From an uncultured Methanobrevibacter sp. (lineage in GTDB: Archaea > Methanobacteriota > Methanobacteria > Methanobacteriales > Methanobacteriaceae): 48,683 bases of DNA. This document shows, in pieces, positions 1 to 7,691 of this stretch; positions within the stretch are counted from its first letter, which is position 1; every line of letters starts with the position of its first letter. The notes under the pieces are model-generated. The model did not search any database and was not told the DNA's origin. It saw nothing but the letters and a program-made list of their open reading frames with translations. Made by a program: the position numbers and the translations under genes. The stretch lies in assembly GCF_902788255.1 (NCBI RefSeq), contig NZ_CADAJR010000014.1:1-48683 (forward strand), in the 5' to 3' direction.

Positions 1-87
1 CGAGGCGTTTTAAAACGAATCTATCGCAGAGATCTCATTTGGAATGACAATCGCAAAAAGGATTTTGAAAATCAACAAAGTTTTTGA
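1..87 (+). CDS. possible 3' end of a gene entering from the left edge
   Basis: One frame is open from the first base to a TGA at 85-87, giving 28 codons that end in a basic, Asn/Gln-rich tail. Codon choice resembles the neighbouring host genes. The other two forward frames close within about 45 bases. With no start and no recognisable motif, this could be the tail of a real gene or chance. Confidence 0.3.
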   Translation, partial: RGVLKRIYRRDLIWNDNRKKDFENQQSF

Positions 88-114
88 AAGAGTCTCAAAT
101 GGATTTTGCTTAAC

Positions 115-124
115 TTTTAAATAT
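115..124 (+). promoter_or_regulatory. TATA-like promoter of the small acidic gene pair
   Basis: TTTTAAATAT lies about 45 bases before the ATG at 168. Transcription would start near 143-148, leaving a short leader containing the AGTGAT ribosome site. Confidence 0.35.
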
Positions 125-167
125 GAGTTAATTTAAAATTATAATAATTAAAAAATGAAGTGATAAA

Positions 168-452
168 ATGGATGACAAAGAAATCAACGTTAATTCTCCT
201 GATGAGATAATTATTGTGGTGCCTGAAGAAGCAGTTCAGGATGGTGAATTGGAAATCGATTTGGATGAATTAGGAATTGACATTGAAGAATTAGGAGAAG
301 ATGTCGACATTGTAATCCAGGTTGAAGGCGCTGAAGATAGTGATGATGATTTTGATGATGAAGTTTATTTAGATGAACCGAATGAATGGAGCTTTGATGA
401 AGATCCATATAATGTGGTCTACTACGAGTTTCCGGATGACGATGAGGAATAA
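168..452 (+). CDS. small, very acidic protein of unknown function
   Basis: A 94-residue protein with no signal peptide or membrane segment, dominated by Asp and Glu, including an Asp-rich stretch near residues 58-66 and an acidic C-terminus. I do not recognise a family. The start is supported by AAGTGATAAA just upstream. The next gene begins four bases after its stop, so the two are probably co-transcribed. Such acidity suggests a cytosolic protein that binds a basic partner or metal; this is inference only. Confidence 0.7.
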   Translation: MDDKEINVNSPDEIIIVVPEEAVQDGELEIDLDELGIDIEELGEDVDIVIQVEGAEDSDDDFDDEVYLDEPNEWSFDEDPYNVVYYEFPDDDEE

Positions 453-456
453 TTAA

Positions 457-693
457 ATGTCAAAAGAAATACCTTATTATACTCTTGATGAAGAAGGAAA
501 TTCACATTCAATGACTTCTGGTGAAGCATACATTGATGATGAGGATTTAAAGGATTTACTCATAGATTTATTGGGTGATGATGTTTCTCAAGAGGAAATT
601 CAAAAGATCCTTGATGCAGCATCTGATAAGGATTTGACTGAAGAAGAGTTTGACAAGCTGCTCGATGAATTTATTTTAAAAAATAAAAATTAA
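457..693 (+). CDS. small acidic helical protein, unknown function
   Basis: A 78-residue acidic protein. The second half is rich in Asp, Glu and Leu and looks like two amphipathic helices with a vague EF-hand-like spacing of acidic residues (about residues 25-70). No canonical EF-hand loop is seen, so calcium binding is not claimed. The start lies four bases after the preceding stop. A T-rich stretch follows the stop. Confidence 0.65.
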   Translation: MSKEIPYYTLDEEGNSHSMTSGEAYIDDEDLKDLLIDLLGDDVSQEEIQKILDAASDKDLTEEEFDKLLDEFILKNKN

Positions 694-724
694 ATTTCTT
701 TATTTTTAGCCAAAAAATATAACA

Positions 725-735
725 TTTATATATAA
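725..735 (+). promoter_or_regulatory. TATA box upstream of the S8e leader
   Basis: TTTATATATAA is a strong archaeal TATA element. It predicts transcription starting near 757-762, immediately before the stem-loop at 767-840. Starting there would place the structure in the 5' leader of the S8e mRNA or make it the start of a small RNA. Confidence 0.5.
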
Positions 736-766
736 TGATAAAGTAATATTTAATTATCATTATTCT

Positions 767-840
767 TTAAGGCTCTTTTTTGCTCTCAAAAATTAGACTG
801 TCAATTATCTTGCCGATGGTCTGATTGAAAAGAGGCTTAA
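767..840 (+). ncRNA. stem-loop leader or small RNA before the S8e gene
   Basis: Arms TTAAGGCTCTTTT (767-779) and AAAAGAGGCTTAA (828-840) form a 13-bp stem with one mismatch. Inside, TTAGAC (793-798) and GTCTGA (near 819-825) can add an inner stem with one G-U pair. A TATA box sits the right distance upstream. A second TATA-like stretch (856-865) follows, but its start point would fall after the AGGTGA ribosome site of the S8e gene, so the upstream promoter fits better. It may be a ribosomal-protein leader or a separate small RNA. Confidence 0.4.
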
Positions 841-885
841 GAACTGCGATTATTATTTATATATTATATTTATTTAGGTGAAATA

Positions 886-1260
886 ATGGCAATTTCTCAA
901 GGAAAATCAACTAGAAGTCCATCAGGTGCAAGAAATGTTGCAAACCGTGGAAAAAGGAAATCAGAATTAGGAAGAGATCCTGCTGAAACTAGATTAGACG
1001 AAAAAAAATTAAGAAAAATCAGAACCCGTGGCGGAAACGAAAAACTCAGATTAGCTACCGGTAATAAAATCAACGTAACTGATTCAAACGGTAAAACCAA
1101 AGTTGTAGATATTCTTGGTGTAATAGAAAACTCTGCAAACCCTAACTACGTTAGGAGGAACATCATTACCAAAGGGGCTATTGTAGAAACTCCTGAAGGT
1201 AATGCAAAAGTTACATCCAGACCTGGTCAGGATGGAGTAATTAACGGAATTTTAATTTAA
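886..1260 (+). CDS. rps8e: archaeal 30S ribosomal protein S8e
   Basis: At 124 residues this is the usual archaeal length for S8e, a small-subunit protein without a bacterial counterpart. The N-terminus carries the family's typical start with GKSTRSPSGA, followed by the very basic RGKRKSELGR segment, and the middle has RTRGGNEKLR. The start is fixed by AGGTGA (876-881) five bases before the ATG. It stands alone rather than in an r-protein operon. A structured leader precedes it and an oligo-T region follows. Confidence 0.95.
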   Translation: MAISQGKSTRSPSGARNVANRGKRKSELGRDPAETRLDEKKLRKIRTRGGNEKLRLATGNKINVTDSNGKTKVVDILGVIENSANPNYVRRNIITKGAIVETPEGNAKVTSRPGQDGVINGILI

Positions 1261-1282
1261 GGATATTTATCTTTAAATTCTC

Positions 1283-1300
1283 TTTTTTTATATTTTTTTC
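1283..1300 (+). terminator. oligo-T terminator after S8e
   Basis: Two runs of seven T (CTTTTTTTATATTTTTTTC) follow the S8e stop by about 20 bases, without a hairpin. Oligo-T signals of this kind terminate archaeal RNA polymerase. Confidence 0.45.
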
Positions 1301-1363
1301 ATAATTTTAATATACTTGTTTTTATAAACATTATTTCGTAATAATATTTTTTTAGGAGATAAA

Positions 1364-2383
1364 ATGTCAGATGATAAAATTAGTATGAATCATGGTGCTG
1401 GCGGAGAAGTAATGGCAAATTTAATTTCCAGCACAATTTTAGATAATATCACTAAAAAAAGTGTTAATGGTGGTATTAGCTTAGATGACCTAGATGATGG
1501 TGCATCTATTCCAATGGGCGATTATGAAATTGTTATGACCACTGATGGTCACACTATCGATCCGTTGTTTTTCCCTGGTGGGGACATCGGTAGGATTTCA
1601 GCCGCAGGAACAATAAACGACGTTTCTGTTATGGGCGCTCAACCGTTGGCTTTATCAAATGCAATAATCATGCAGGAAGGTTTTCCAATTGAAGATTTGG
1701 ACAGAATCATAAAGTCATTGAATGAAACCTGCGCTGAAGTTGATGTGGCCGTAATTACTGGAGACACAAAGGTAATGCCTCAGGACAAGCTTGACGGCAT
1801 TGTCATGGTGACTACCGGTATTGGAATAGCCAAGAAAGGTGAAGTGGTTCGTGATTCCGGCCTTGAAGTCGGAGATAAAATCATTGTCACCGGCAGTTTG
1901 GGCGATCATGGAATGAGCCTGATGTCATTTAGGGAAGGATTCGGTTTTGATACTGATTTGAAATCAGATGTTGCCCCAATGTGGAATATTATTAAAAAAG
2001 CTTTAGAAATTGGTGGAGTTACTGCAATGAAAGACCCTACCCGTGGAGGATTTGCCAATGCAATCAATGAAATGGCTTCAAAAGCAGGTGTTGGTGTTGT
2101 ATTGGAACAGGAAGCAATTCCTATCAGGGAAGAAGTTCATGCAGTATCTGAAATGCTCGGTATTGATCCATTTGAAGTAGCCAATGAGGGTAAGGTTGTA
2201 ATGGGAGTTAAGCCGGATAAGGCCGAAGCAATCCTTGAAGCAATCAAAGGCGAAAAATATGGTGAAAACGCTGCAATTATTGGTGAAGTCGTTGAGGGTG
2301 ATTATGTCGTTGTCAACACTCCAATCGGTGGTGAAAGGATTCTTGAAGCACCAATTGCCGATCCAGTTCCTAGAGTATGCTGA
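1364..2383 (+). CDS. hypE: HypE, hydrogenase maturation protein
   Basis: HypE dehydrates the carbamoyl group that HypF places on its C-terminal Cys, making the thiocyanate used as CN ligand of the [NiFe] site. The 339-residue protein has the AIR-synthase-like fold: an N-terminal NHGAGG segment, DLDDGA near residue 42, TTDGHTIDPLFFPGGDIGR, and TGDTKV. It ends in PRVC, matching the family's required terminal Pro-Arg-X-Cys. AGGAG lies six bases before the ATG. No other hyp genes are in the window. The downstream membrane-protein gene uses this gene's stop region as its ribosome site. Confidence 0.95.
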   Translation: MSDDKISMNHGAGGEVMANLISSTILDNITKKSVNGGISLDDLDDGASIPMGDYEIVMTTDGHTIDPLFFPGGDIGRISAAGTINDVSVMGAQPLALSNAIIMQEGFPIEDLDRIIKSLNETCAEVDVAVITGDTKVMPQDKLDGIVMVTTGIGIAKKGEVVRDSGLEVGDKIIVTGSLGDHGMSLMSFREGFGFDTDLKSDVAPMWNIIKKALEIGGVTAMKDPTRGGFANAINEMASKAGVGVVLEQEAIPIREEVHAVSEMLGIDPFEVANEGKVVMGVKPDKAEAILEAIKGEKYGENAAIIGEVVEGDYVVVNTPIGGERILEAPIADPVPRVC

Positions 2384-2392
2384 GGTGATTAG

Positions 2393-2791
2393 ATGACTAT
2401 ATTTTCAAAAAGAATTGTAGCTTACATCCTTGATTTTATTATTCTTTCAGCTTTTATGTGGATTGTATCCTACTTCATATACGGATTAGTTGGTGCTAAA
2501 AACGTATACGGTGTTTATCAGTTCTTCCCATATTTCGTACCGGTTTTAATTTTCGTTTACTTCGTGGTAACTGAAAAATTGGCTGCTGCCAGTATGGGTA
2601 AGGCAATTATGGGTATTGAAGTCAAATCAAAAAATGGTGCCAATATTTCCTGGTTACAGGCTATTGTACGTAACTTAACCAAAATATATTGGGTCCCAAT
2701 TATATTTGATTGGCTTATTGGTAAATTCCTACGTACTGATAGATTATTCAACAATATAACAAAGACTACTGTTGTAAAAAAACATTTTTAG
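2393..2791 (+). CDS. RDD-family membrane protein
   Basis: A 132-residue integral membrane protein with about three hydrophobic segments (roughly residues 10-30, 45-62 and 98-112). The N-terminal SKRIVAYILDFII and the later MGKAIMGIEV match the RDD family pattern of a short Arg/Asp motif in the first helix and a conserved Gly-Lys segment. The function of RDD proteins is mostly unknown; some are linked to transport. Its ribosome site AGGTGATT overlaps the hypE stop, so translation is probably coupled. Confidence 0.8.
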   Translation: MTIFSKRIVAYILDFIILSAFMWIVSYFIYGLVGAKNVYGVYQFFPYFVPVLIFVYFVVTEKLAAASMGKAIMGIEVKSKNGANISWLQAIVRNLTKIYWVPIIFDWLIGKFLRTDRLFNNITKTTVVKKHF

Positions 2792-2802
2792 ATTATTAAC
2801 TG

Positions 2803-3447
2803 ATGGGTATGATAAAAAAAGTTCAGGTGCTTTGGTATTTAAACAAGGATGATTTGGAAAATTACTGCATAGATTTTAAGGAATATAAGTCCCATAAACT
2901 TGAAGGATATGAGATTGTCGATGTTGATGAGGATTTAATCTATGATTTATGCGACCGTGATCCTGACAGGCTTGAGCCTTTGGGATATTTTAAAAATATC
3001 AAGGAACTTGAAAACTATTTATCAGATACCATAACAAACAATGAACTTGATTTGGAACTTGATTCTCCGGAACTGAAAAATAAAATCCAAAATGCCATTG
3101 ATTCAGTTGAATTTTCCGGTGAGGATTATTATATTTCAATCGGTGACGGCATTGGTGAGGATGGCACTCGCATAGCCAGCTGGTTTGATTCACTGAGACG
3201 TGAATATAACAGTTCCTCAAAGGATAATGTTTGGGTTTTGGCTGTTACCGGATACGATCCTTATGAACTGTCCCTGACAGGCAGAACTTTATCTTACGTT
3301 TTGGCAGATATTTTAAACGTAACTGAGGCATCACTGGACAATTTGATTCCAAATAAGAATCGTATAACCATTGAAGAATGGAATGAAATTTTAGATAAGG
3401 TATATAAGAAAAACAAAATCTATTTGGGTTTAAATAGAGTTGTTTAA
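2803..3447 (+). CDS. uncharacterised 214-residue cytosolic protein
   Basis: I do not recognise this protein. It is soluble and acidic, with no signal peptide. A Gly-rich turn (SIGDGIGEDGTR, near residues 110-121) and a C-terminal segment WNEILDKVYKKNKIYLG stand out. It follows the RDD gene by 11 bases and meets the opposing nuclease operon tail to tail with no spacer. No strong ribosome site decides between the ATG at 2803 and the in-frame ATG at 2809. Confidence 0.75.
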   Translation: MGMIKKVQVLWYLNKDDLENYCIDFKEYKSHKLEGYEIVDVDEDLIYDLCDRDPDRLEPLGYFKNIKELENYLSDTITNNELDLELDSPELKNKIQNAIDSVEFSGEDYYISIGDGIGEDGTRIASWFDSLRREYNSSSKDNVWVLAVTGYDPYELSLTGRTLSYVLADILNVTEASLDNLIPNKNRITIEEWNEILDKVYKKNKIYLGLNRVV

Positions 3448-3912
3448 CTATACTTCTCCTTTTTTGAATTCACTCGGCGTGAAATATGAAACGTTTGCCA
3501 GGTTATTTTTGATGAGTTCCTGGTTTATATCGCAATCATCTGTGTATACTATAGCCAGTGTTCTGTCATAGTTATCTTTTGGTTTTTCATCGTCAATATT
3601 GAGATATACTGTTTTTCCAAGGCACTTTTCCACAACGAAATTCTTTGCCTGACTGATTTCAGGTTCCTGTGAAGGTATCTTGACCTGTGTCATCTGCACT
3701 CGTCCTACACCGTATACCTGTATTGTATTGCCGTCGATAACCTCAATGCATTTTCCGGCTTTTTCATAATGCACGGTCTTGTTGTTTATGGTTAGGGTTC
3801 CAGTCTGGTTTTCCTGTGTGTTTGTATCGCCTAAAAATACATTGGCCAGTGTCAGAACGGTTGTTACCAGAAATATGATTAGTAATATTATTGATATGGT
3901 TTTCTTGTTCAT
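3448..3912 (-). CDS. membrane-anchored SNase-like (thermonuclease fold) protein
   Basis: A hydrophobic segment at residues 5-25 would anchor or export this 154-residue protein. Residues 53-150 follow the staphylococcal-nuclease pattern: CIEVIDGNTIQV, then a strand ending in KIP, then YDRTLAIVY. The Arg of the last motif matches a catalytic Arg of SNase. The first catalytic Arg, normally in a VRLIGIDTPE-like strand, is absent here (VQMTQVKIPSQE), so nuclease activity may be lost or altered. It overlaps the Cas4-like gene by ATGA and is translated after it. Confidence 0.75.
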   Translation of the reverse strand: MNKKTISIILLIIFLVTTVLTLANVFLGDTNTQENQTGTLTINNKTVHYEKAGKCIEVIDGNTIQVYGVGRVQMTQVKIPSQEPEISQAKNFVVEKCLGKTVYLNIDDEKPKDNYDRTLAIVYTDDCDINQELIKNNLANVSYFTPSEFKKGEV

Positions 3913-4595
3913 TTTGCATGCTCACAGTCGTTTTTGAATCTGCATGATCGGCATTTTTTAGGATTTTTTGTCGCAATGAATGGTTTTGTACCTTCAAAGA
4001 GTCCATGCATTCTGTCAATTGTGAATTTGATTTGTTTTTCAATGTCAGGAGTGAATACCTCAATCCAAAAGAGGTTATCAGTTCCCCTTTCCCTGAGTGC
4101 CGCCTTGATTTTTCTATCGTCACCGGTCATCTCCTTATATGCAAGGCAGTATGCCCTTACCTGATTCATTGTTGATTCATAAGGGGTTCTTCCAGGTTTG
4201 TCATCGATTATGACAATTTCTTCAGGTTTCATCCAGATTTCATCGATATATCCTCTTATTCCGTATTCCGGAGCCACAACAAATACTTCCCTTGACATTG
4301 ATGCGCTTTCCTTTGAAGCTTCAACGGCATCCTCAAATGTGGAGGGTGTTGCGTCCTGTTTGAAGATTTCTTCAAGCTGGTTGTGAATGTTGCTTCCCTG
4401 TGTCATTGCTGCTGTAGGTTGTGTTTTGATACCTTTCATGTACTCTAGATATATCTGGTATTCGCAGTATCCTTGTTGGTTGAGCCAACTAATTGGGAAA
4501 TTGTTTTTACCTTCGATTATTTGAAGACCTTTTATTGAAGGATGTTCTTTAATTTCATATTCCTTTTCATATTCGGTAATGTTTTTTTGTTCCAT
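3909..4595 (-). CDS. Cas4/RecB-like PD-(D/E)xK nuclease
   Basis: At 228 residues this is close to the Cas4 family length. Visible motifs are H71 in GSNIHNQLE, D118 in RGYIDEIW, the DDK triad at 131-133, and Q145-x3-Y149, which form the usual nuclease core. C44 with C215, C218 and C224 can hold an iron-sulfur cluster. Cas4 enzymes cut single-stranded DNA ends. No CRISPR array or other cas gene is nearby, so a general repair role with the SNase-like partner is more likely. It is transcribed divergently from the radical SAM gene. Confidence 0.82.
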   Translation of the reverse strand: MEQKNITEYEKEYEIKEHPSIKGLQIIEGKNNFPISWLNQQGYCEYQIYLEYMKGIKTQPTAAMTQGSNIHNQLEEIFKQDATPSTFEDAVEASKESASMSREVFVVAPEYGIRGYIDEIWMKPEEIVIIDDKPGRTPYESTMNQVRAYCLAYKEMTGDDRKIKAALRERGTDNLFWIEVFTPDIEKQIKFTIDRMHGLFEGTKPFIATKNPKKCRSCRFKNDCEHAK

Positions 4596-4655
4596 ATTTT
4601 AATATTTGTAATAAACAATAAAGTATTTAATTGTTTTAAATTCAAAATTATCCTT

Positions 4656-5516
4656 ATGCATTTTGTAAGGGCAAAGGGTATTTTCACCTCGGACTATGGA
4701 ATCAACATTTATCGCGGATGCACCCACGGTTGCATATACTGCGATTCAAGAAGTGATGTGTATCAGATGAACCATAAGTTTGAGGATATTGAGGTAAAGG
4801 AAAATGCTCCTGAACTGCTTAAAAGGGAACTGATTAGGCGTAAGCCATTCATGATAGGAACTGGGGCAATGACAGATCCTTATATTCCACTTGAAAAAAG
4901 GCTTAAGAATGTAAGAAAGTGTCTTGAGCTGATTTACAGGTACGGATTCGGTTTTGCATGCCTTACAAAATCTGATCTTGTTTTAAGGGATATTGACCTT
5001 TTGAAAAAAATCAATGAAAAGACAAAGGTCGTGGTTCAGATAACCATAACAACTGCCGACGATGATTTGTCCAGGATTATCGAGCCTCACGTATGTCCTA
5101 CCTCAAGACGCATTGAAGTTCTAAAAAAGTTAAAGGAGAATGGTATTCCAACGGTCGTGTGGCTGTGTCCTATACTGCCCCACATTAACGATACTGAGGA
5201 GAATATTAATCTTATTCTGGACGCCTGCATTGAAAATGAGGTTAAGGGCGTATTGAATCTGGGCATGGGATTGTCCCTAAGGGAGGGAAACCGGGAATAC
5301 TTCTACAAAAAGCTTGATGAAAAGTTTCCTGGGCTTAAGAAAAGATACATTGAGGAGTTTGGCGACAGCTACTTCATTCACAGCTCAGACAACCGAAGGT
5401 TAAGGGCGATACTTAAAAGAAGATGCAATGAGCACGGCATACTGCACAATCAGGATGAGATATTTGAGTATATGCACAGGTTTCCTGAAAAATCAGTTCA
5501 GACAACATTGTTCTAA
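4656..5516 (+). CDS. radical SAM protein, SplB-like/Rv2578c type
   Basis: The CxxxCxxC iron-sulfur motif is at residues 22-29 (GCTHGCIYCD), followed by GTGAMTDPYIPLE and a typical radical SAM barrel. The form resembles spore-photoproduct-lyase-related proteins of unassigned substrate. I start it at the ATG at 4656: the 38 extra upstream codons are hydrophobic, lie antisense to the divergent gene and precede the conserved HFVRAKGIFTSDYG segment. A TATA-like AAGTATTTAA about 30 bases upstream suggests a leaderless or near-leaderless mRNA. The protein is 286 residues. Confidence 0.85.
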   Translation: MHFVRAKGIFTSDYGINIYRGCTHGCIYCDSRSDVYQMNHKFEDIEVKENAPELLKRELIRRKPFMIGTGAMTDPYIPLEKRLKNVRKCLELIYRYGFGFACLTKSDLVLRDIDLLKKINEKTKVVVQITITTADDDLSRIIEPHVCPTSRRIEVLKKLKENGIPTVVWLCPILPHINDTEENINLILDACIENEVKGVLNLGMGLSLREGNREYFYKKLDEKFPGLKKRYIEEFGDSYFIHSSDNRRLRAILKRRCNEHGILHNQDEIFEYMHRFPEKSVQTTLF

Positions 5517-5549
5517 AGTGTTAAATAACTATTTTTTCAAATATTATAT

Positions 5550-6824
5550 ATGATGAAATTCAATGATTTGAATATTTTACCCGAAATTAAGGACTCTTTA
5601 GATGAACTGGGGTTTTCCAAACTGACCCCAATTCAGAAACTGGTCATTCCAAAAGCCTTGGATGGCATTGATTTGATCGGTCAGGCACAAACAGGTTCTG
5701 GTAAAACATTTGCATTTGCAGTACCTATTATTGAAAAGATTTTTATTCCAGACAGGTCTCCACAGGCAATTGTTTTGTGTCCCACAAGGGAACTTTCAAT
5801 GCAGGTTGCTTCTGAAATTGAGAAATTGGGCTCAAAAATCAAGAAATTAAAGGTTTTGGCCGTTTATGGTGGTCAGCCCATCGGCAAACAGACAAGAGTA
5901 CTGAAAAAGGGAGTTCATGTTGTTGTAGGAACTCCTGGTCGTGTAATTGATCATATTGAAAGGGGAAACCTTGATTTGATCGGTATTGAACGTGTGGTTG
6001 TTGATGAAGCCGATGAAATGTTGGAGATGGGATTTAGAGAGGACATTGAAACAATTCTTGCAAGAACTCCCCGCCAAAGGCAAACCTTACTTTTCTCAGC
6101 AACAATTCCCGCTGAAATCAAGCAGATTGCAAAAAAATATCAAAAGGATCCTGAATTTATTAAGGTGTCTGATAGCCGTAAAAACATTCCTAAAATAACA
6201 CAATATGCATTCAAATGTGATATCAAGGAAAAGTTCAATGGCTTGACTCGTCTGATTGAAGCATATGATGTTAAAATGGCATTGATTTTTTGCAATACAA
6301 AAAAGAGTGTAAATTATGTTTCCAAACACTTGAAAAATGATTTTAATGTGGACAGCATTCATGGTGACATGACCCAGCAGATGAGGGATAAGGTAATGAA
6401 CAAGTTTAAGAACGGCAATATAAACATTCTTGTTGCAACAGATGTTGCCGCACGTGGTCTGGACATTTCCGGTGTTGATTTTGTAATAAACTATGATGTT
6501 CCCCAAAACATCGATGACTATATCCACAGAATCGGAAGAACTGCAAGGGCAGGAAAAACAGGTTCTGCATTCATGCTGGTTTCAAAGGATGAAATGTCAA
6601 GGTTTAAAAATATCAGAAAGGCAAACCCTTCAAAAATCATTGAAAAGGAGTTTCCCACGCCTGAAGAATTAGACAGTCTAAAAACAGAAAAGATTTTAAA
6701 TCATGCCAAAGCACTGATTCAGGACGGTGATTTGGATGATTATGTAAATATTATTAAAAAAGAGTTTAAATATGATAATCTTGAAGTAGCAGCAGCTTTG
6801 CTGAAAATGATGAGGGAAAATTGA
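5550..6824 (+). CDS. DEAD-box ATP-dependent RNA helicase
   Basis: All helicase motifs are present in a 424-residue protein: the Q-motif region (LTPIQKLVIP), AQTGSGKT, PTRELSMQ, TPGR, DEAD, SAT, ARGLDIS and HRIGRTAR. Two RecA-like domains are followed by a tail of about 60 residues. Such helicases remodel RNA in ribosome assembly and at low temperature. The ATG at 5550 or 5553 lies about 25 bases from TTAAATA (5521-5527), so the mRNA is probably leaderless. It ends tail to tail with the regulator gene. Confidence 0.93.
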   Translation: MMKFNDLNILPEIKDSLDELGFSKLTPIQKLVIPKALDGIDLIGQAQTGSGKTFAFAVPIIEKIFIPDRSPQAIVLCPTRELSMQVASEIEKLGSKIKKLKVLAVYGGQPIGKQTRVLKKGVHVVVGTPGRVIDHIERGNLDLIGIERVVVDEADEMLEMGFREDIETILARTPRQRQTLLFSATIPAEIKQIAKKYQKDPEFIKVSDSRKNIPKITQYAFKCDIKEKFNGLTRLIEAYDVKMALIFCNTKKSVNYVSKHLKNDFNVDSIHGDMTQQMRDKVMNKFKNGNINILVATDVAARGLDISGVDFVINYDVPQNIDDYIHRIGRTARAGKTGSAFMLVSKDEMSRFKNIRKANPSKIIEKEFPTPEELDSLKTEKILNHAKALIQDGDLDDYVNIIKKEFKYDNLEVAAALLKMMREN

Positions 6825-7637
6825 TTATTTTCCACCATCTATGATATTGAATTTAATTTTTTCTTTTTCAAGTTCACGTGTAAACGCTTTGCTCATGTCT
6901 CCAACACAGATTGCAAGAACATTCAGTCCTTTACGGGCAGCATTTGCACTTGCCTGTGGTGCGGCAAATTCGATGTCAATCGGTAAATCAAGTTTGTTTG
7001 CAATAGCACGTGAAACTGTTCCGGCAACGGAGATTTTATCAAAAGCTTCGTTGGTATTTGTTCCCTTGTCGTATATGTTTTTAATTAAGTTTAAGTCAGA
7101 CGCTTTGGATCCTCCATCCTTGATGGTCGGCACGTTAATGACGGTAACTTCACCAACAGCCATGTCAATGATTCCTGTCAGGTTAGTTAATGCCACATCC
7201 ATATTTGCTTCAGCATCTTCCAGAACAACTCCTGTTGCATTTTCCTCTTTTTTGTGAGCGTACAACACTCCGTTGTCCATGTATAATCCGACAATATCGT
7301 CTTTTTCTAGTTTTTCTGTCGCAATAGCTGGCCAGATGGTTTTATAATGATTCATTGTTTCTAAAACTGAATCGGAATATTTTCTTAAGCTAATTGCATC
7401 CTTTTTTACTTTATCAATACCACTTTGTGTAATTTTGTAAGGTGATCTTCCGTCTTTGGAAGTGATATATCCTAATTCGATAAGAGTTTTGATATTTTCT
7501 GAAACAGCCTGTATTGTAATCCCTAATTTTTTAGCCAAATCTTTTTGTTTGAGGTGTGGGTCTTGTTTTGATATTTCACTTAATATTTGGAAATGTGTCA
7601 ATGCACCTCTCTTTTTAAATGCCTTCATCATTTTCAT
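6825..7637 (-). CDS. winged-helix transcriptional regulator
   Basis: Residues about 14-70 form a MarR-like winged helix: QKDLAKKLGITIQAVSENIK is a clear helix-turn-helix and SPYKITQSGIDKV the wing. The remaining 200 residues form a conserved methanogen domain that may sense a ligand; two Gly/Ala-rich segments are visible but I cannot name the ligand. Several ATGs occur at the start. GAGG only two bases before the first suggests the third codon (7631) or fourth (7628) may be the true start. A 14-bp palindrome covers its promoter. Confidence 0.8.
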   Translation of the reverse strand: MKMMKAFKKRGALTHFQILSEISKQDPHLKQKDLAKKLGITIQAVSENIKTLIELGYITSKDGRSPYKITQSGIDKVKKDAISLRKYSDSVLETMNHYKTIWPAIATEKLEKDDIVGLYMDNGVLYAHKKEENATGVVLEDAEANMDVALTNLTGIIDMAVGEVTVINVPTIKDGGSKASDLNLIKNIYDKGTNTNEAFDKISVAGTVSRAIANKLDLPIDIEFAAPQASANAARKGLNVLAICVGDMSKAFTRELEKEKIKFNIIDGGK

Positions 7638-7677
7638 TCCTCAATTAAAATTGATTAATTAGTATTTTTATCTTTAA

Positions 7678-7691
7678 TAGTATATATACTA
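7678..7691 (-). promoter_or_regulatory. palindrome over the regulator's TATA box, probable operator
   Basis: TAGTATATATACTA is a perfect 14-bp palindrome containing the TATA box of the leftward regulator gene. Transcription would start near 7655. A related half-site TTAGTAT occurs at 7658-7664. It overlaps the stop codon of the upstream gene. Confidence 0.5.

Noticed and set aside
3909-4595. CRISPR system suggested by the Cas4-like gene
   Set aside because: No repeat array or other cas gene is present in the window; many Cas4-like nucleases are not part of CRISPR loci.
4542-4655. Upstream extension of the radical SAM gene giving a hydrophobic N-terminus
   Set aside because: It lies antisense to the start of the Cas4-like gene and its promoter; the conserved part begins at the ATG at 4656.
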